DNA of 64,000 nt from Exiguobacterium artemiae 255-15 (GTDB lineage: Bacteria > Bacillota > Bacilli > Exiguobacteriales > Exiguobacteriaceae), in contig NC_010556.1 of the NCBI RefSeq assembly GCF_000019905.1, positions 1,700,001 through 1,764,000 on the forward strand, given 5' to 3'. The notes beneath the pieces are model-generated. The model saw nothing but the letters and a program-made list of their open reading frames with translations. It was not told the origin of the DNA and did not search any database. Shown here one piece after another: positions 25,272 to 33,768 of this stretch (position 1 is its first letter; each line of letters opens with the position of its first letter). The translations under genes and the position numbers were made by a program.

Positions 25272-27532
25272 GATAGTTCCTTCTCCATTTCAGCTAGCAT
25301 TCTGACCGTCCGCTCTTTTTCATCTGCCAAGCCGATCATTCCGATACATGCCGGACAACCATCCTGGCAAGGGCAGGTCTCAATCGAGTCCCGTGCGGCC
25401 CGGAGCATGATGCCGCGTTGTTTGTAGATGGATTCGGCAAGTCCGACCCCTCCCGGATAACGGTCATACAGGTAGATTGTCGGTTTTTGCGTGTGCGTCG
25501 CTTTGACTTGAGGTACGACGAAGACATCGCTTGCATCACACATCAAATACAATGGTGCGACCCTACGCAGACTGTTTGCCACGCCTTCGATGACTTGCTC
25601 CAGTTCCGTGCTTGAGGACGCTTCTTCCGGTAAAGAAAACCAGACGCCTGTCGTATGAATTTCTCGTTCCGGAAGATGAATCGGACCCGATCCGATATTT
25701 TCATGTGTTCCGAACTTGATTTTCTTGAACATCGTCGCCATCCCGCGGACACTGACATCCCCTCGGGCGACACTGAAGTCTCCGTTCGTATAGCTGTCAT
25801 CCTCATCGAGAACAGACAGTTCGACCGAAAAATTAGCATCCGTATAGTAATCGACGTCGACTGCACGCACGAATGCTTTTTTCTCTTCGAAATCCAATAC
25901 TTCGACTTGGTATTGGTCAGCCCCATGTAAATAGATGGCTTCGTCGTGTAACAGAGTCATCGCACTGAACGTATCCATTTCGCCGATGACCCGATTCGGA
26001 ACCTCGGTTTGGTCGACGATAATGACATTTTCCTGATCACTCGAGCGCAGGGAAATACCGTGAGCCGGAAACGCATCATTCATCCAGTAATACCGATCCC
26101 CACGTTGATGTAAGACACGTTCTTCGACGAGATACTCGAGAATGTCCTCCGTCTCCAGTGTTCCGAATGACTCTCCCTGACGAAACGGCAGTTCGAATGC
26201 CGCACATTTAATATGATCGACTGCAATGATCAGATTATCCGGATCGAGTCGCGCGGCTTCCGGTGACTGATTTAGAAACAATTCTGGACGTTCCGCAACA
26301 TACTGATCGAGCATCCCGGATGAGGCGACGAGAATGATGAGCGCATCATCCTGACGGCGTCCGGCCCGGCCTGCTTGTTGCCACAGCGAAGCAATCGTTC
26401 CCGGGTATCCGTTCATAATACAGACCTGCAGTTGCCCGATATCCACTCCGAGCTCGAGCGCATTGGTCGAAACAATTCCCGTGATTTCTCCTTTACGCAA
26501 TCGTCTTTCAATATCACGCCGTTCACTCGGCAGGTAACCGCCCCGGTAGCCTTCAATCGACTTCGGCCCTAATTCGAATCGGATGAGACTACGAAGATAG
26601 GTTAATAAGACTTCGACCCGGACACGCGACCTCGCAAAAACAATCGTCTGAAACTTCTTTTTAATAAAACGTGATGCCAATTGTTTCGTCTCAAGTGTTG
26701 CCGAACGGCGTATGCCGAGTTGTGCATTGACAATCGGCGGTTGGTAGACGATAAAATGTTTTCGGCCGGTCGGAGCCCCGTTGTCATCAATCAATTGGAC
26801 TTTTTTTTCGGTCAACCGTTCCGCCAGTTCTTGTGGATTGGCAATCGTCGCACTTGTCATGATGAAAATCGGATCACTGCCGTAATACCGGCAAATCCGT
26901 CGTAACCGCCGGATGACATTGGCGACGTGGCTTCCAAATACCCCTCGATACGTATGCAGCTCGTCAATGACGATATGCGACAGATTTTCAAACAGTTCGA
27001 TCCATTTCGTATGGTGCGGCAGGATTCCGGAATGAAGCATATCCGGATTCGTAATCACGATATTCCCGGCTTTTCGAACTTTTGTCCGTATCGTCGGCGA
27101 TGTATCCCCATCATAGGTAAAACAACGGATGGATGCTTCCATTTCATCGATCAGTTCCAACAATTCACTGTTTTGATCCTGAGCCAACGCTTTCGTCGGA
27201 TACAGATACAGGGCTCTTGCATTCGGATTCTCTAAGAGATGCGATAGGATTGGTAAGTTAAAACAATAGGTTTTCCCTGATGCCGTCGGTGTGACAATTA
27301 CCGTTGAAGCACCGCTTTGGACGGTCCGAAACGCTAACTCCTGATGGCGGTACAACGACGTAATGCCTCTGTTTTCGAGCGCTTGACGCAACCGTTCCGG
27401 CATTTCTTTTGGAAACGGTGCATACCGTCCGGCAGTCGCTTCCATCGTTTTCATATATGTGACACGTTCCATAAACGAACGATCGGCTTTTAGTTCTTCT
27501 AAATAGGTGACAAGTGATTGTTTGGATTCCAT
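25268..27532 (-). CDS. mrfA: MrfA/YprA DEAD/DEAH-box helicase
   Basis: A 754-residue superfamily 2 helicase (B. subtilis MrfA: about 750). Motif I is TPTASGKTY (about 80-88), motif II is DELH, motif III is MTSATIAN and motif VI is QQAGRAGR. The C-terminal DUF1998-like region ends in a four-cysteine cluster (CPCQDGCPAC) that in MrfA binds metal. MrfA with MrfB repairs mitomycin C-induced DNA damage independently of nucleotide excision repair. The start ATG 27532 follows GGAAG; the frame is open 33 codons further without a ribosome site. It is separated from ponA by a terminator. Confidence 0.9.
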   Translation of the reverse strand: MESKQSLVTYLEELKADRSFMERVTYMKTMEATAGRYAPFPKEMPERLRQALENRGITSLYRHQELAFRTVQSGASTVIVTPTASGKTYCFNLPILSHLLENPNARALYLYPTKALAQDQNSELLELIDEMEASIRCFTYDGDTSPTIRTKVRKAGNIVITNPDMLHSGILPHHTKWIELFENLSHIVIDELHTYRGVFGSHVANVIRRLRRICRYYGSDPIFIMTSATIANPQELAERLTEKKVQLIDDNGAPTGRKHFIVYQPPIVNAQLGIRRSATLETKQLASRFIKKKFQTIVFARSRVRVEVLLTYLRSLIRFELGPKSIEGYRGGYLPSERRDIERRLRKGEITGIVSTNALELGVDIGQLQVCIMNGYPGTIASLWQQAGRAGRRQDDALIILVASSGMLDQYVAERPELFLNQSPEAARLDPDNLIIAVDHIKCAAFELPFRQGESFGTLETEDILEYLVEERVLHQRGDRYYWMNDAFPAHGISLRSSDQENVIIVDQTEVPNRVIGEMDTFSAMTLLHDEAIYLHGADQYQVEVLDFEEKKAFVRAVDVDYYTDANFSVELSVLDEDDSYTNGDFSVARGDVSVRGMATMFKKIKFGTHENIGSGPIHLPEREIHTTGVWFSLPEEASSSTELEQVIEGVANSLRRVAPLYLMCDASDVFVVPQVKATHTQKPTIYLYDRYPGGVGLAESIYKQRGIMLRAARDSIETCPCQDGCPACIGMIGLADEKERTVRMLAEMEKELS

Positions 27533-27577
27533 TGCCCCACTTCCTTCCTGACCTCCATTATACAAAAAAAGAGAAGC

Positions 27578-27611
27578 AAGACCGAAGAAACACACCCGTT
27601 TCTCCGGTCTT
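27578..27611 (-). terminator. Terminator of recU-ponA
   Basis: A 14-bp stem whose single mismatch is a G-U pair in minus-strand RNA, followed by a T7 run, between ponA and mrfA. Confidence 0.83.
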
Positions 27612-27639
27612 ATCTTCTTCTCCTGATCCATTGACTCAT

Positions 27640-30333
27640 TTATTGCTGTGTTTCCGATTCGGACTGTTGATCAGCAGGCGAATTATCTTGTCCTCGGCCT
27701 TGATTGCCGTTCGACGAATTCCCCCGGTTTGACTGAGTAGATGCCCCGTCACTTGCAGCCGGTTCATCTGTCGTTGGTTCATCCGTCGTCGGCTCGTCCG
27801 TTGTTGGTTCATCCGTCGTTGGTTCGTCCGTTGTCGGCTCGTCCGTTGCCGGTTCATCCGTCGTCGGTTCATCCGTCGTTGGTTCGTCCGTTGCCGGTTC
27901 GTCCGTCGTCGGTTCATCCGTCGTCGGTTCATCTGTTTCCGGCTCATCTGTTGTCGGCTCGTCCGTTGTCGGCTCGTCCGTTGTCGGCTCGTCCGTTGTC
28001 GGCTCGTCCGTTGTCGGTTGATCTGCTTCAACGTCTGCCACAGTTACCGTCGTTGATACAGGACCGGATTTTTCTCCGGATGCTTTCGCGACGACTGTAA
28101 ATGTCGTCCGTCCCGGATCAAGTCGATTGATCCCGATCCGGTTTGTTGAGCTGGTGCCGAGTACAGATTGTTTTCCGTCAGGATCGGTCATCGATACTTC
28201 GAACGATACACTGTCATAGCCGTTCGTCCGAAGTGCCGAATCATTATAACTCCATGTCAGTTCACCAGACTCCGAGTCTTCATTGTAGGATGCTTGTAAG
28301 CCAGTCGGAGCTGGTACTGCCTTTTTTTCGACAACCGGCTCTTTTGTCCCTTTAACGTACAGTTCCTCACCGATACTGAGGACAGAACTCGGTTGTTCGA
28401 ACGGAGCAGGTGTCCGGTCACGTGTTTTCGTGACAAAATCTTTCCAAATGTTTTGTGCCATCGTACTGTTGGTCGGTCCGCTTAAGCCGGCACCATTGTT
28501 GTTGCCCGACTTCGTTGTTCCGGTCCAGACACTGATCGAGACATCTGATGTATAACCAGCAAACCAGACATCTTTATAAGCATTGGTTGTTCCGGTTTTA
28601 CCCGCTGCGTCAAAAGCAAGCACAGCACTCGGGAACGTCCCGCCTGGTTTTAGAACATCACGTAGCATGTCGGTTAACATGTAAGCCGTATAGTCTTCCA
28701 TGGCTTTTTTCGGTTTGACCGGTGATTTGATTTTTGAGCCGTCACTGTATTCAATCGTTTTGATGATGTGCGGTTTGATGTAGTCTCCCCCATTACCAAG
28801 CGTCGCATAGGCAGAGGCCATTTGCGTCGTGTTGAATCCGTGTTTCATCCCGCCAATCGCATACGCCGGTGAAATCGATTCATCTTTTTCTAAGCCCAAT
28901 CCGGACTTAGCGGCAAAGCTTTCGATGGTATCGCCGCCAATTTGTTGGAACGTCTGGATAGCAGGCGTATTAGCAGAAATCTTCAGCCAGTAGCGAATCG
29001 TGTTGGTGCCCCGGTACCCGTCATAATAGTTACCGATCTTTTTACCGTTTACTTCTGTTTCCTGGTCCGTCAGCATTTTAGCTGTCGACCATTTCTCATT
29101 TTCAATGGCTGGTCCGTATGCGAAAAATGGTTTTGCCGATGAACCGGGTTGATGCGGTTCTTTAGCAAAGTTACGTCGCGCAGTACCCGTACCGGGCTTT
29201 TTCCCGTCGACGATTCCTAAAATCTCACCTGTTTGTGTATTGACCGCTGTCGCTGCTGCTTCCGCGTAATCCGGCAACTGGACGACTTGGTCTTTTTTGA
29301 TTGCTTCGTTCATATAATCGTGCATCGGCTTATCGATCGACGTATACACTTTTAATCCTTGACCGTAAATATCTTTACCTTCTAGACCAAAAACATCTTC
29401 TAACTCTTGCGACACCATGTCAAAGATGACACTGTCGTAAGCCGCGTCGTCTTTCGATTTTGGTGCCGGATTGATCAATTTCGAAATCGGTTGATCGACT
29501 GCTTTATCTCGTTGCTTTTCTGTGATGACGCCGGTCGTTAACATCGCGTTCAAGACTTGCGTCTGACGCCATTTCGTCAACTTCGGATCTCCTTGAATCG
29601 GATCGTATGCGGACGGACGTTGCGGAAGTCCTGCAAGCATCGCTGCTTCAGCATAGTTCAGCTTATCGACTGTCTTGTTGAAGTAGGCTTTTGATGCTGT
29701 CTGAATTCCGTAAGATTCTTGACCGTAATAGTTTTTATTCAAATACATCTCAAGAATCTGTTCTTTCGTATAGTCCCGCTCCAGACGAATTGCCAACCAT
29801 TGTTCCTGAACTTTCCGGGTAATGGTCTTGTCTGAACTTAAAAATGATTGTTTGATGACCTGTTGCGTAATCGTTGAAGCTCCTTCAGAACCGAAACCAT
29901 CGGTGATATTAGCAATGATGGCGCCGCCTAACCGTCGGAAATCGATTCCGTTATGCTGGTAGAAACGCCGGTCTTCAATCGAGATGAATGCGTCTTTAAC
30001 GACATCCGGTACTTCTTTAATCGAGACATATTCCCGGCTCGTCCCGCCCTTTTTAATTTCTTCTTTGTTGCTCGCATAAATTTTTAGCGGCAGGGCATCC
30101 CGTAACTTCGACTCATCAAGCTCCGGTGCAGTAGCGACGGCATAGGCCGCAAATCCGCCCCCTGCTATCATCATCAGGATAAATAATCCTGTCGCGATTA
30201 ATAGGAGTTTTTTCCAAAGCGGACCTTTACCACCGGTCCCGCCTGATTTTTTCTTTTTCGGACGCTTTGTCCGATTCGTTTGCTTGGCTGACGTCTTTGT
30301 TTCTTCACGACGTGCGACACGACTTCTTTCCAT
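27640..30333 (-). CDS. ponA: Penicillin-binding protein 1A/1B (class A PBP)
   Basis: An 897-residue bifunctional wall synthase. A basic cytosolic tail (to about 40), one transmembrane helix (about 41-65), a GT51 glycosyltransferase (with the catalytic EDRRFYQHNG motif near 118-128) and a transpeptidase with SSAK, SAN and KTGT. A fibronectin III-like domain follows (about 685-775), then a low-complexity tail of 17 XTDEP units and a Ser/Asn/Gln-rich end. It polymerises and cross-links peptidoglycan outside the membrane. It follows recU by 33 bases, the same prfA(recU)-ponA pair as in B. subtilis. GpsB, encoded nearby, is its expected partner. The tail is the odd part (see the repeat entry). Confidence 0.93.
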   Translation of the reverse strand: MERSRVARREETKTSAKQTNRTKRPKKKKSGGTGGKGPLWKKLLLIATGLFILMMIAGGGFAAYAVATAPELDESKLRDALPLKIYASNKEEIKKGGTSREYVSIKEVPDVVKDAFISIEDRRFYQHNGIDFRRLGGAIIANITDGFGSEGASTITQQVIKQSFLSSDKTITRKVQEQWLAIRLERDYTKEQILEMYLNKNYYGQESYGIQTASKAYFNKTVDKLNYAEAAMLAGLPQRPSAYDPIQGDPKLTKWRQTQVLNAMLTTGVITEKQRDKAVDQPISKLINPAPKSKDDAAYDSVIFDMVSQELEDVFGLEGKDIYGQGLKVYTSIDKPMHDYMNEAIKKDQVVQLPDYAEAAATAVNTQTGEILGIVDGKKPGTGTARRNFAKEPHQPGSSAKPFFAYGPAIENEKWSTAKMLTDQETEVNGKKIGNYYDGYRGTNTIRYWLKISANTPAIQTFQQIGGDTIESFAAKSGLGLEKDESISPAYAIGGMKHGFNTTQMASAYATLGNGGDYIKPHIIKTIEYSDGSKIKSPVKPKKAMEDYTAYMLTDMLRDVLKPGGTFPSAVLAFDAAGKTGTTNAYKDVWFAGYTSDVSISVWTGTTKSGNNNGAGLSGPTNSTMAQNIWKDFVTKTRDRTPAPFEQPSSVLSIGEELYVKGTKEPVVEKKAVPAPTGLQASYNEDSESGELTWSYNDSALRTNGYDSVSFEVSMTDPDGKQSVLGTSSTNRIGINRLDPGRTTFTVVAKASGEKSGPVSTTVTVADVEADQPTTDEPTTDEPTTDEPTTDEPTTDEPETDEPTTDEPTTDEPATDEPTTDEPTTDEPATDEPTTDEPTTDEPTTDEPTTDEPTTDEPAASDGASTQSNRGNSSNGNQGRGQDNSPADQQSESETQQ
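27760..28014 (-). repeat. 17 tandem 15-bp repeats encoding XTDEP in the PBP1A tail
   Basis: Seventeen contiguous in-frame units (255 bp) encode X-T-D-E-P; X is Thr in 14 units, Ala in two and Glu in one. Synonymous codon changes scattered among units show it is not a recent uniform expansion, yet the regular 15-bp period makes copy-number change by slippage likely. It forms an acidic, extended, extracellular stalk after the FN3-like domain. Confidence 0.95.
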
Positions 30334-30366
30334 ACGCTATCCTTCTCCTTCAATCTGTAAAGTTTC

Positions 30367-30975
30367 TCAAGTGAAATATAACTCGTCCACTGCCGGTAAA
30401 TAATCAATCGCAGGAAACGCACCTGTCTCGAGTTTTTTTCCGTGCCGTTCGATTTCATCTAGCGGAATCGATTTTCTGCCCGTTTCCAGTTGCTCCCACC
30501 AGGGGAACAGATGCTCGGCAGACAACACATATTGCACATTATACATACTGAATCGAATGATGACAAAACAAATTCCTCCATGTGCAATGCATTGGCGCAT
30601 ATGTTCGATTTGATGGAGATGAAAGTTCTTCAGCGGGAACGACGTTTTATGGTTGGTTTCCTTCGCTTCGAAATCAATGTATTTTCCACGGTATACTCCA
30701 TTGTAATCGGTCGTTGACGGTTGTTTGAAATAGGCTTCCTTGACGACCGCAGCGGACCGTTTCGGATAATCGACTTGAACGATTTGAAGAGGAGTCGGTT
30801 TCTTGTGAATGATTGCCCGATTATGGGTCAGATAAAACATATTACTTTCGTTAATCAATTTTTCAAGCTTCATCCCGCGGTTCGAAAAGGTCGAACCTGT
30901 CGTGCGGGCTTTCTGAATCGCCAGACCATGCGGCTCAGCAGGCTTCTGAAATTTCTTACCATTCGGGTAATTCAA
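30367..30975 (-). CDS. recU: Holliday junction resolvase RecU
   Basis: A 202-residue resolvase that cuts four-way junctions in recombination and chromosome segregation. The start is TTG 30975, seven bases after AGGAGGGG, and the protein then begins LNYPNGKKF as RecU does. The frame is open far upstream, but that extension is non-homologous and lies in the promoter region. Nuclease motifs [11 protein letters not shown] and YIDFEAKE hold the acids and lysine of the active site. It is followed by ponA, the conserved pair linking DNA repair to wall synthesis. It diverges from yppE at about 80 bases. Confidence 0.92.
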   Translation of the reverse strand: MNYPNGKKFQKPAEPHGLAIQKARTTGSTFSNRGMKLEKLINESNMFYLTHNRAIIHKKPTPLQIVQVDYPKRSAAVVKEAYFKQPSTTDYNGVYRGKYIDFEAKETNHKTSFPLKNFHLHQIEHMRQCIAHGGICFVIIRFSMYNVQYVLSAEHLFPWWEQLETGRKSIPLDEIERHGKKLETGAFPAIDYLPAVDELYFT

Positions 30976-31055
30976 AAGGATTCCCCTCCTAACGCGTTTA
31001 TTGTACCATGATATGTGATTGTATCGTATCGGCCGAGAGGAGTAGTTAAAAACAA

Positions 31056-31349
31056 ATGACAATAGAACCGTTACTTCAAGAGATAGAACGTATTTATCAG
31101 GCTGGCCGCAATGGGCAGGAATATGACTTTCAGACAGAGGTTGTACCTTTCGTCGCAAAAGCCGACACTTTGATTGCCGATTGGCAACAGAACGCACAAA
31201 ATAGCCCCTATTTACGTCCGGCAATGGTCGAGAGTGCCGTCGATCAGCTGAAGCAGCTGTCCGTCCAAGCGTTCCAGCCAAAAACCAGTTTAAAACGCTT
31301 TAATGAAACGATCAAGTCGGTCCGTTATATTGATCAACTGATGCAATGA
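31056..31349 (+). CDS. yppE: YppE family protein (DUF1798)
   Basis: A 97-residue all-helical soluble protein of the DUF1798 family; the pattern [12 protein letters not shown] near the start and a final YIDQLMQ are typical. The function is not known. In B. subtilis yppE also lies close to recU, so location supports the call. There is no terminator directly after it; a clear sigma-A promoter for the next small gene starts about 90 bases downstream. Confidence 0.8.
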   Translation: MTIEPLLQEIERIYQAGRNGQEYDFQTEVVPFVAKADTLIADWQQNAQNSPYLRPAMVESAVDQLKQLSVQAFQPKTSLKRFNETIKSVRYIDQLMQ

Positions 31350-31437
31350 GTCTGAGGACGCCTGTTTTCAGATAGAAAATTTAGAACGTTTCATAATCCT
31401 ATGCTTTGAAAGGTTCATGAAGGATCAGGATGATAAT

Positions 31438-31467
31438 TTGACGGATTTCAATCAAACAAAGCATAAT
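31438..31467 (+). promoter_or_regulatory. Sigma-A promoter of the small gene at 31518
   Basis: TTGACG (31438-31443), 18 bases, CATAAT (31462-31467). Transcription would start near 31474, about 44 bases before the ATG. Confidence 0.7.
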
Positions 31468-31517
31468 GAAAAACAGCAAAGCGTTACTATACCCTTTGCT
31501 ATGAAAGGATGTTGTTC

Positions 31518-31763
31518 ATGTCATCAAAAAAAGTCTGGTCAGTAGAAGGTTATGAAGACAATGGTGTAGAAACCCATCGTAAAGCAAGTAAGACGGAATC
31601 GTTTACGAACGAGGCCGACGCGCGTAAAGCGGCTAAAAAAATGGCGGATACATTCGATCACCTCGACGTCTATGTCATTTACACGAATACCGTAAACGGT
31701 AAAACAGAAGAACGTTTCTTCAATTCCAACGGATCTTACAGTGATGAAGGATTCGAATGGTAA
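31518..31763 (+). CDS. Small acidic protein of unknown function
   Basis: An 81-residue soluble protein with alternating strand and helix: KKVWSVEGYED, an alanine/lysine-rich helix (DARKAAKKMADTF), a strand pair (LDVYVIYTNTVNG) and a disordered end. I do not recognise a family. A strong promoter (31438-31467), a Shine-Dalgarno AAAGG with nine-base spacing to ATG 31518 (an upstream ATG at 31509 is too close to it) and an intrinsic terminator make it a complete single-gene unit. Confidence 0.72.
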   Translation: MSSKKVWSVEGYEDNGVETHRKASKTESFTNEADARKAAKKMADTFDHLDVYVIYTNTVNGKTEERFFNSNGSYSDEGFEW

Positions 31764-31770
31764 CACCCGG

Positions 31771-31794
31771 GCCGTCTAGATGACGGCTTTTTTT
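31771..31794 (+). terminator. Terminator of the small gene
   Basis: A 6-bp GC-rich stem (GCCGTC/GACGGC), 5-base loop and T7, eight bases after the stop codon. Confidence 0.85.
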
Positions 31795-32123
31795 GTACAA
31801 TAAATTTCCCGAAATATCTTCTCTTTTTTTATCATCCATCTTGTAAAATCATCATCTCGCATGAAATCTGCTGATTGAACTCAACAAGAATCGTGTGTCG
31901 TCATGCAGGAAGGACAGGCGCCATAACGAATATAAAATAACGAACCCCACTACCGGCCACATGGATTACCTGAACACCCGATCATCAAGCGTCGTCCTGG
32001 AAAGATTCAGGTATACAAGTTATGTAATAACCATGGATTTATATAGCCGTGTCAGTGTAAAGTTACATAAAGAGGTAATAAATGTGCTTGGTTTTAATAA
32101 AAGTGTGCAGTATGTGTGCAATT
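31795..32123. other. About 330 bp without a recognised gene
   Basis: Between the small-gene terminator and the DUF3800 gene there is no supported coding region. Plus-strand frames carry short open stretches without ribosome sites. There is one perfect 8-bp inverted repeat (TACCTGAA at 31967-31974, TTCAGGTA at 32006-32013; 31-base loop). The stretch before about 31860 is AT-rich; the middle (about 31910-32010) is more GC-rich and could be a decayed gene piece or a structured RNA. No tRNA or known ncRNA was recognised. Confidence 0.5.
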
Positions 32124-32136
32124 GGAGGAGATTCGC

Positions 32137-33051
32137 TTGAATAAAAGAGAACCCAAAAACGTGAAAAACGTTGATGTCAAAGGATTTCCTAGGACTACAA
32201 ACCCAACAGCCAAAAAATATGTCATGTTCGTCGATGAGACCGGGACACCAAAAGGAAACACCCAATTTAACCTGACCGGTGTCTTGATGGAATATAAATA
32301 CGCCATCGACTCAGACGAAACCGGTGAACCGAGTCCATTACGCAAACGATTAATGGCATTCAAATCGTCTGTTTTCGAAGATCCGCATATTCCGTTGCAC
32401 CTGAAAGAAATCTTAAAGGCGGAACACCCATATGGAAAAGAAGACGGGATTACGATTGATATGTTACGTCATTTTTGGGTCGCTTTGCCGGACTTCTTGG
32501 TCGATATCGACTGTACGATTGTCAGTGTCGAAGTCGATAAACAAAAATTGCAGGAATTCTATTCGACACCAAAAGATCCATACGTCGTTGCCTTTGCCCA
32601 TTTGATGAAATCGTTTTACGCGTTTCTCGAGGAGACGGAAGCGACAAGCGCCCGTGTCGTACTCGAAAGCCGGGACGATTATCAGAACCTATTGATTCAA
32701 AAAGCATTTTTTGATATTTTCAATTCCGGTACCGTTCATCTGGACGTGGAGAAAAGCCGTCAAAAAATCAAAGGATTTATTTTTGCTGAAAAAGATAGCG
32801 ACCTCTACCAATCCGGTCTTGAGATTGCTGATCTTGTCTGTCTCCCTCTCTCCCGCGTCCGCCGCGGCGTGATTGAGGTAAAACCGCGGTTTGTCCATTA
32901 TGGGGACGAAAACCGAATTTTCAAAGCCATCAAAAATAAGATTTATATCCGCCGTGACAGTCCGGACCAAGATTTCCGAAACTGGGGTTTCAAAAAGGTT
33001 CCGATTACGAAAAAGCGCCGCGAGTGGTCCGATACACCGTGGAACGGATGA
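32137..33051 (+). CDS. DUF3800 domain protein
   Basis: A 304-residue protein of the DUF3800 family, which has an RNase H-like fold. The hallmark N-terminal FVDETG (about 32-37; two acids) and a distal acid near LEIADLV (about 237-243) are present, as expected for a two-metal nuclease site. Members are scattered in bacterial genomes, often in accessory or defence regions, and the biochemical role is not established. The start is TTG 32137, six bases after GGAGGAG; the frame opens seven codons earlier at a GTG. It lies on the plus strand between conserved minus-strand core genes and next to unexplained DNA, which suggests local insertion. Confidence 0.82.
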   Translation: MNKREPKNVKNVDVKGFPRTTNPTAKKYVMFVDETGTPKGNTQFNLTGVLMEYKYAIDSDETGEPSPLRKRLMAFKSSVFEDPHIPLHLKEILKAEHPYGKEDGITIDMLRHFWVALPDFLVDIDCTIVSVEVDKQKLQEFYSTPKDPYVVAFAHLMKSFYAFLEETEATSARVVLESRDDYQNLLIQKAFFDIFNSGTVHLDVEKSRQKIKGFIFAEKDSDLYQSGLEIADLVCLPLSRVRRGVIEVKPRFVHYGDENRIFKAIKNKIYIRRDSPDQDFRNWGFKKVPITKKRREWSDTPWNG

Positions 33052-33059
33052 TACAAAAA

Positions 33060-33093
33060 TACAGCGTCCTGCCGAAAATGGCAGGACGCTGTA
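33060..33093. terminator. Bidirectional terminator
   Basis: A 14-bp perfect stem (33060-33073 with 33080-33093) and 6-base loop between the convergent DUF3800 and nth genes. The T-tract is good in the minus direction and weaker in the plus. Confidence 0.83.
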
Positions 33094-33096
33094 TTG

Positions 33097-33765
33097 TCAT
33101 TTTCCCTCAAGAGGCGGCAGTAACCCTTTCGTACGCTTTTTCCCTTCCCGACACATATCGAGCAATGGACACTCGAGACAGTTCGGTCGTTGTGCCTTAC
33201 AGTGATACCGTCCGAAAAAGATGAACTGATGGTGCAACTTCGACCACCGTTCCCGCTTAAACCGTTTCATTAGTGTCTGTTCCACTTGCATAACGTTGTC
33301 TTTCCAGCGGCAAATCCCAAGACGCTTCGAGACCCGTTCGACATGTGTATCGACTGCAAAGGCCGGAACATCAAAGGCAACGGACAATACGACGTTCGCC
33401 GTTTTCCGGCCGACACCCGGTAACGCTTCAAGTCCCGCCCGATCCGTCGGGACTTCCCCACCATGAAGAACCAGCAATTGCTCCGCTAACGCTTTGATGT
33501 TTTTGGCTTTATTGCGGTACAAACCAAGCCGCTTAATCTTTTCTTCAATCTCTTCCACCGGCGCTGCCGCCAAGCGGTCTGGCGTCGGATAAGCGGCAAA
33601 CAGACCCGGCGTCACTTTGTTGACCAAAACGTCGGTCGCTTGCGCACTGAGGGCCACGGCAACGACCAGTTCAAACGGATTTTGATGAATCAGTTCGCAA
33701 AACGCTTCCGGAAACATCTCCTCCAGGGTGGATTCAATCCGTTCAATATCTGATTTTCGTAACAT
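33097..33765 (-). CDS. nth: Endonuclease III
   Basis: A 222-residue base-excision repair glycosylase/AP lyase for oxidised pyrimidines. The helix-hairpin-helix LPGVGRKTANVV carries the catalytic Lys (about 121), VDTHVERVS the catalytic Asp (about 139), and the C-terminal C-x6-C-x2-C-x5-C (CKAQRPNCLECPLLDMC) binds the 4Fe-4S cluster. It follows dnaD by three bases in the minus direction, the B. subtilis dnaD-nth order. The ypoC gene that follows nth in B. subtilis is absent here. Confidence 0.95.
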   Translation of the reverse strand: MLRKSDIERIESTLEEMFPEAFCELIHQNPFELVVAVALSAQATDVLVNKVTPGLFAAYPTPDRLAAAPVEEIEEKIKRLGLYRNKAKNIKALAEQLLVLHGGEVPTDRAGLEALPGVGRKTANVVLSVAFDVPAFAVDTHVERVSKRLGICRWKDNVMQVEQTLMKRFKRERWSKLHHQFIFFGRYHCKAQRPNCLECPLLDMCREGKKRTKGLLPPLEGK

Positions 33766-33768
33766 GTG

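Noticed and set aside
27636-28031. Open frames across the PBP1A repeat in other frames and on the plus strand
   Set aside because: They are by-products of the 15-bp repeat, which stays open in several frames; only the ponA frame has domains.
30976-31281. N-terminal extension of RecU by 102 codons
   Set aside because: The extension is not RecU-like and overlaps the divergent yppE region; the TTG at 30975 has a good ribosome site and the RecU start motif.
31895-32140. 81-codon ORF upstream of DUF3800
   Set aside because: No ribosome site, no recognisable domain, and it ends in the DUF3800 start region; treated as part of the unexplained interval.
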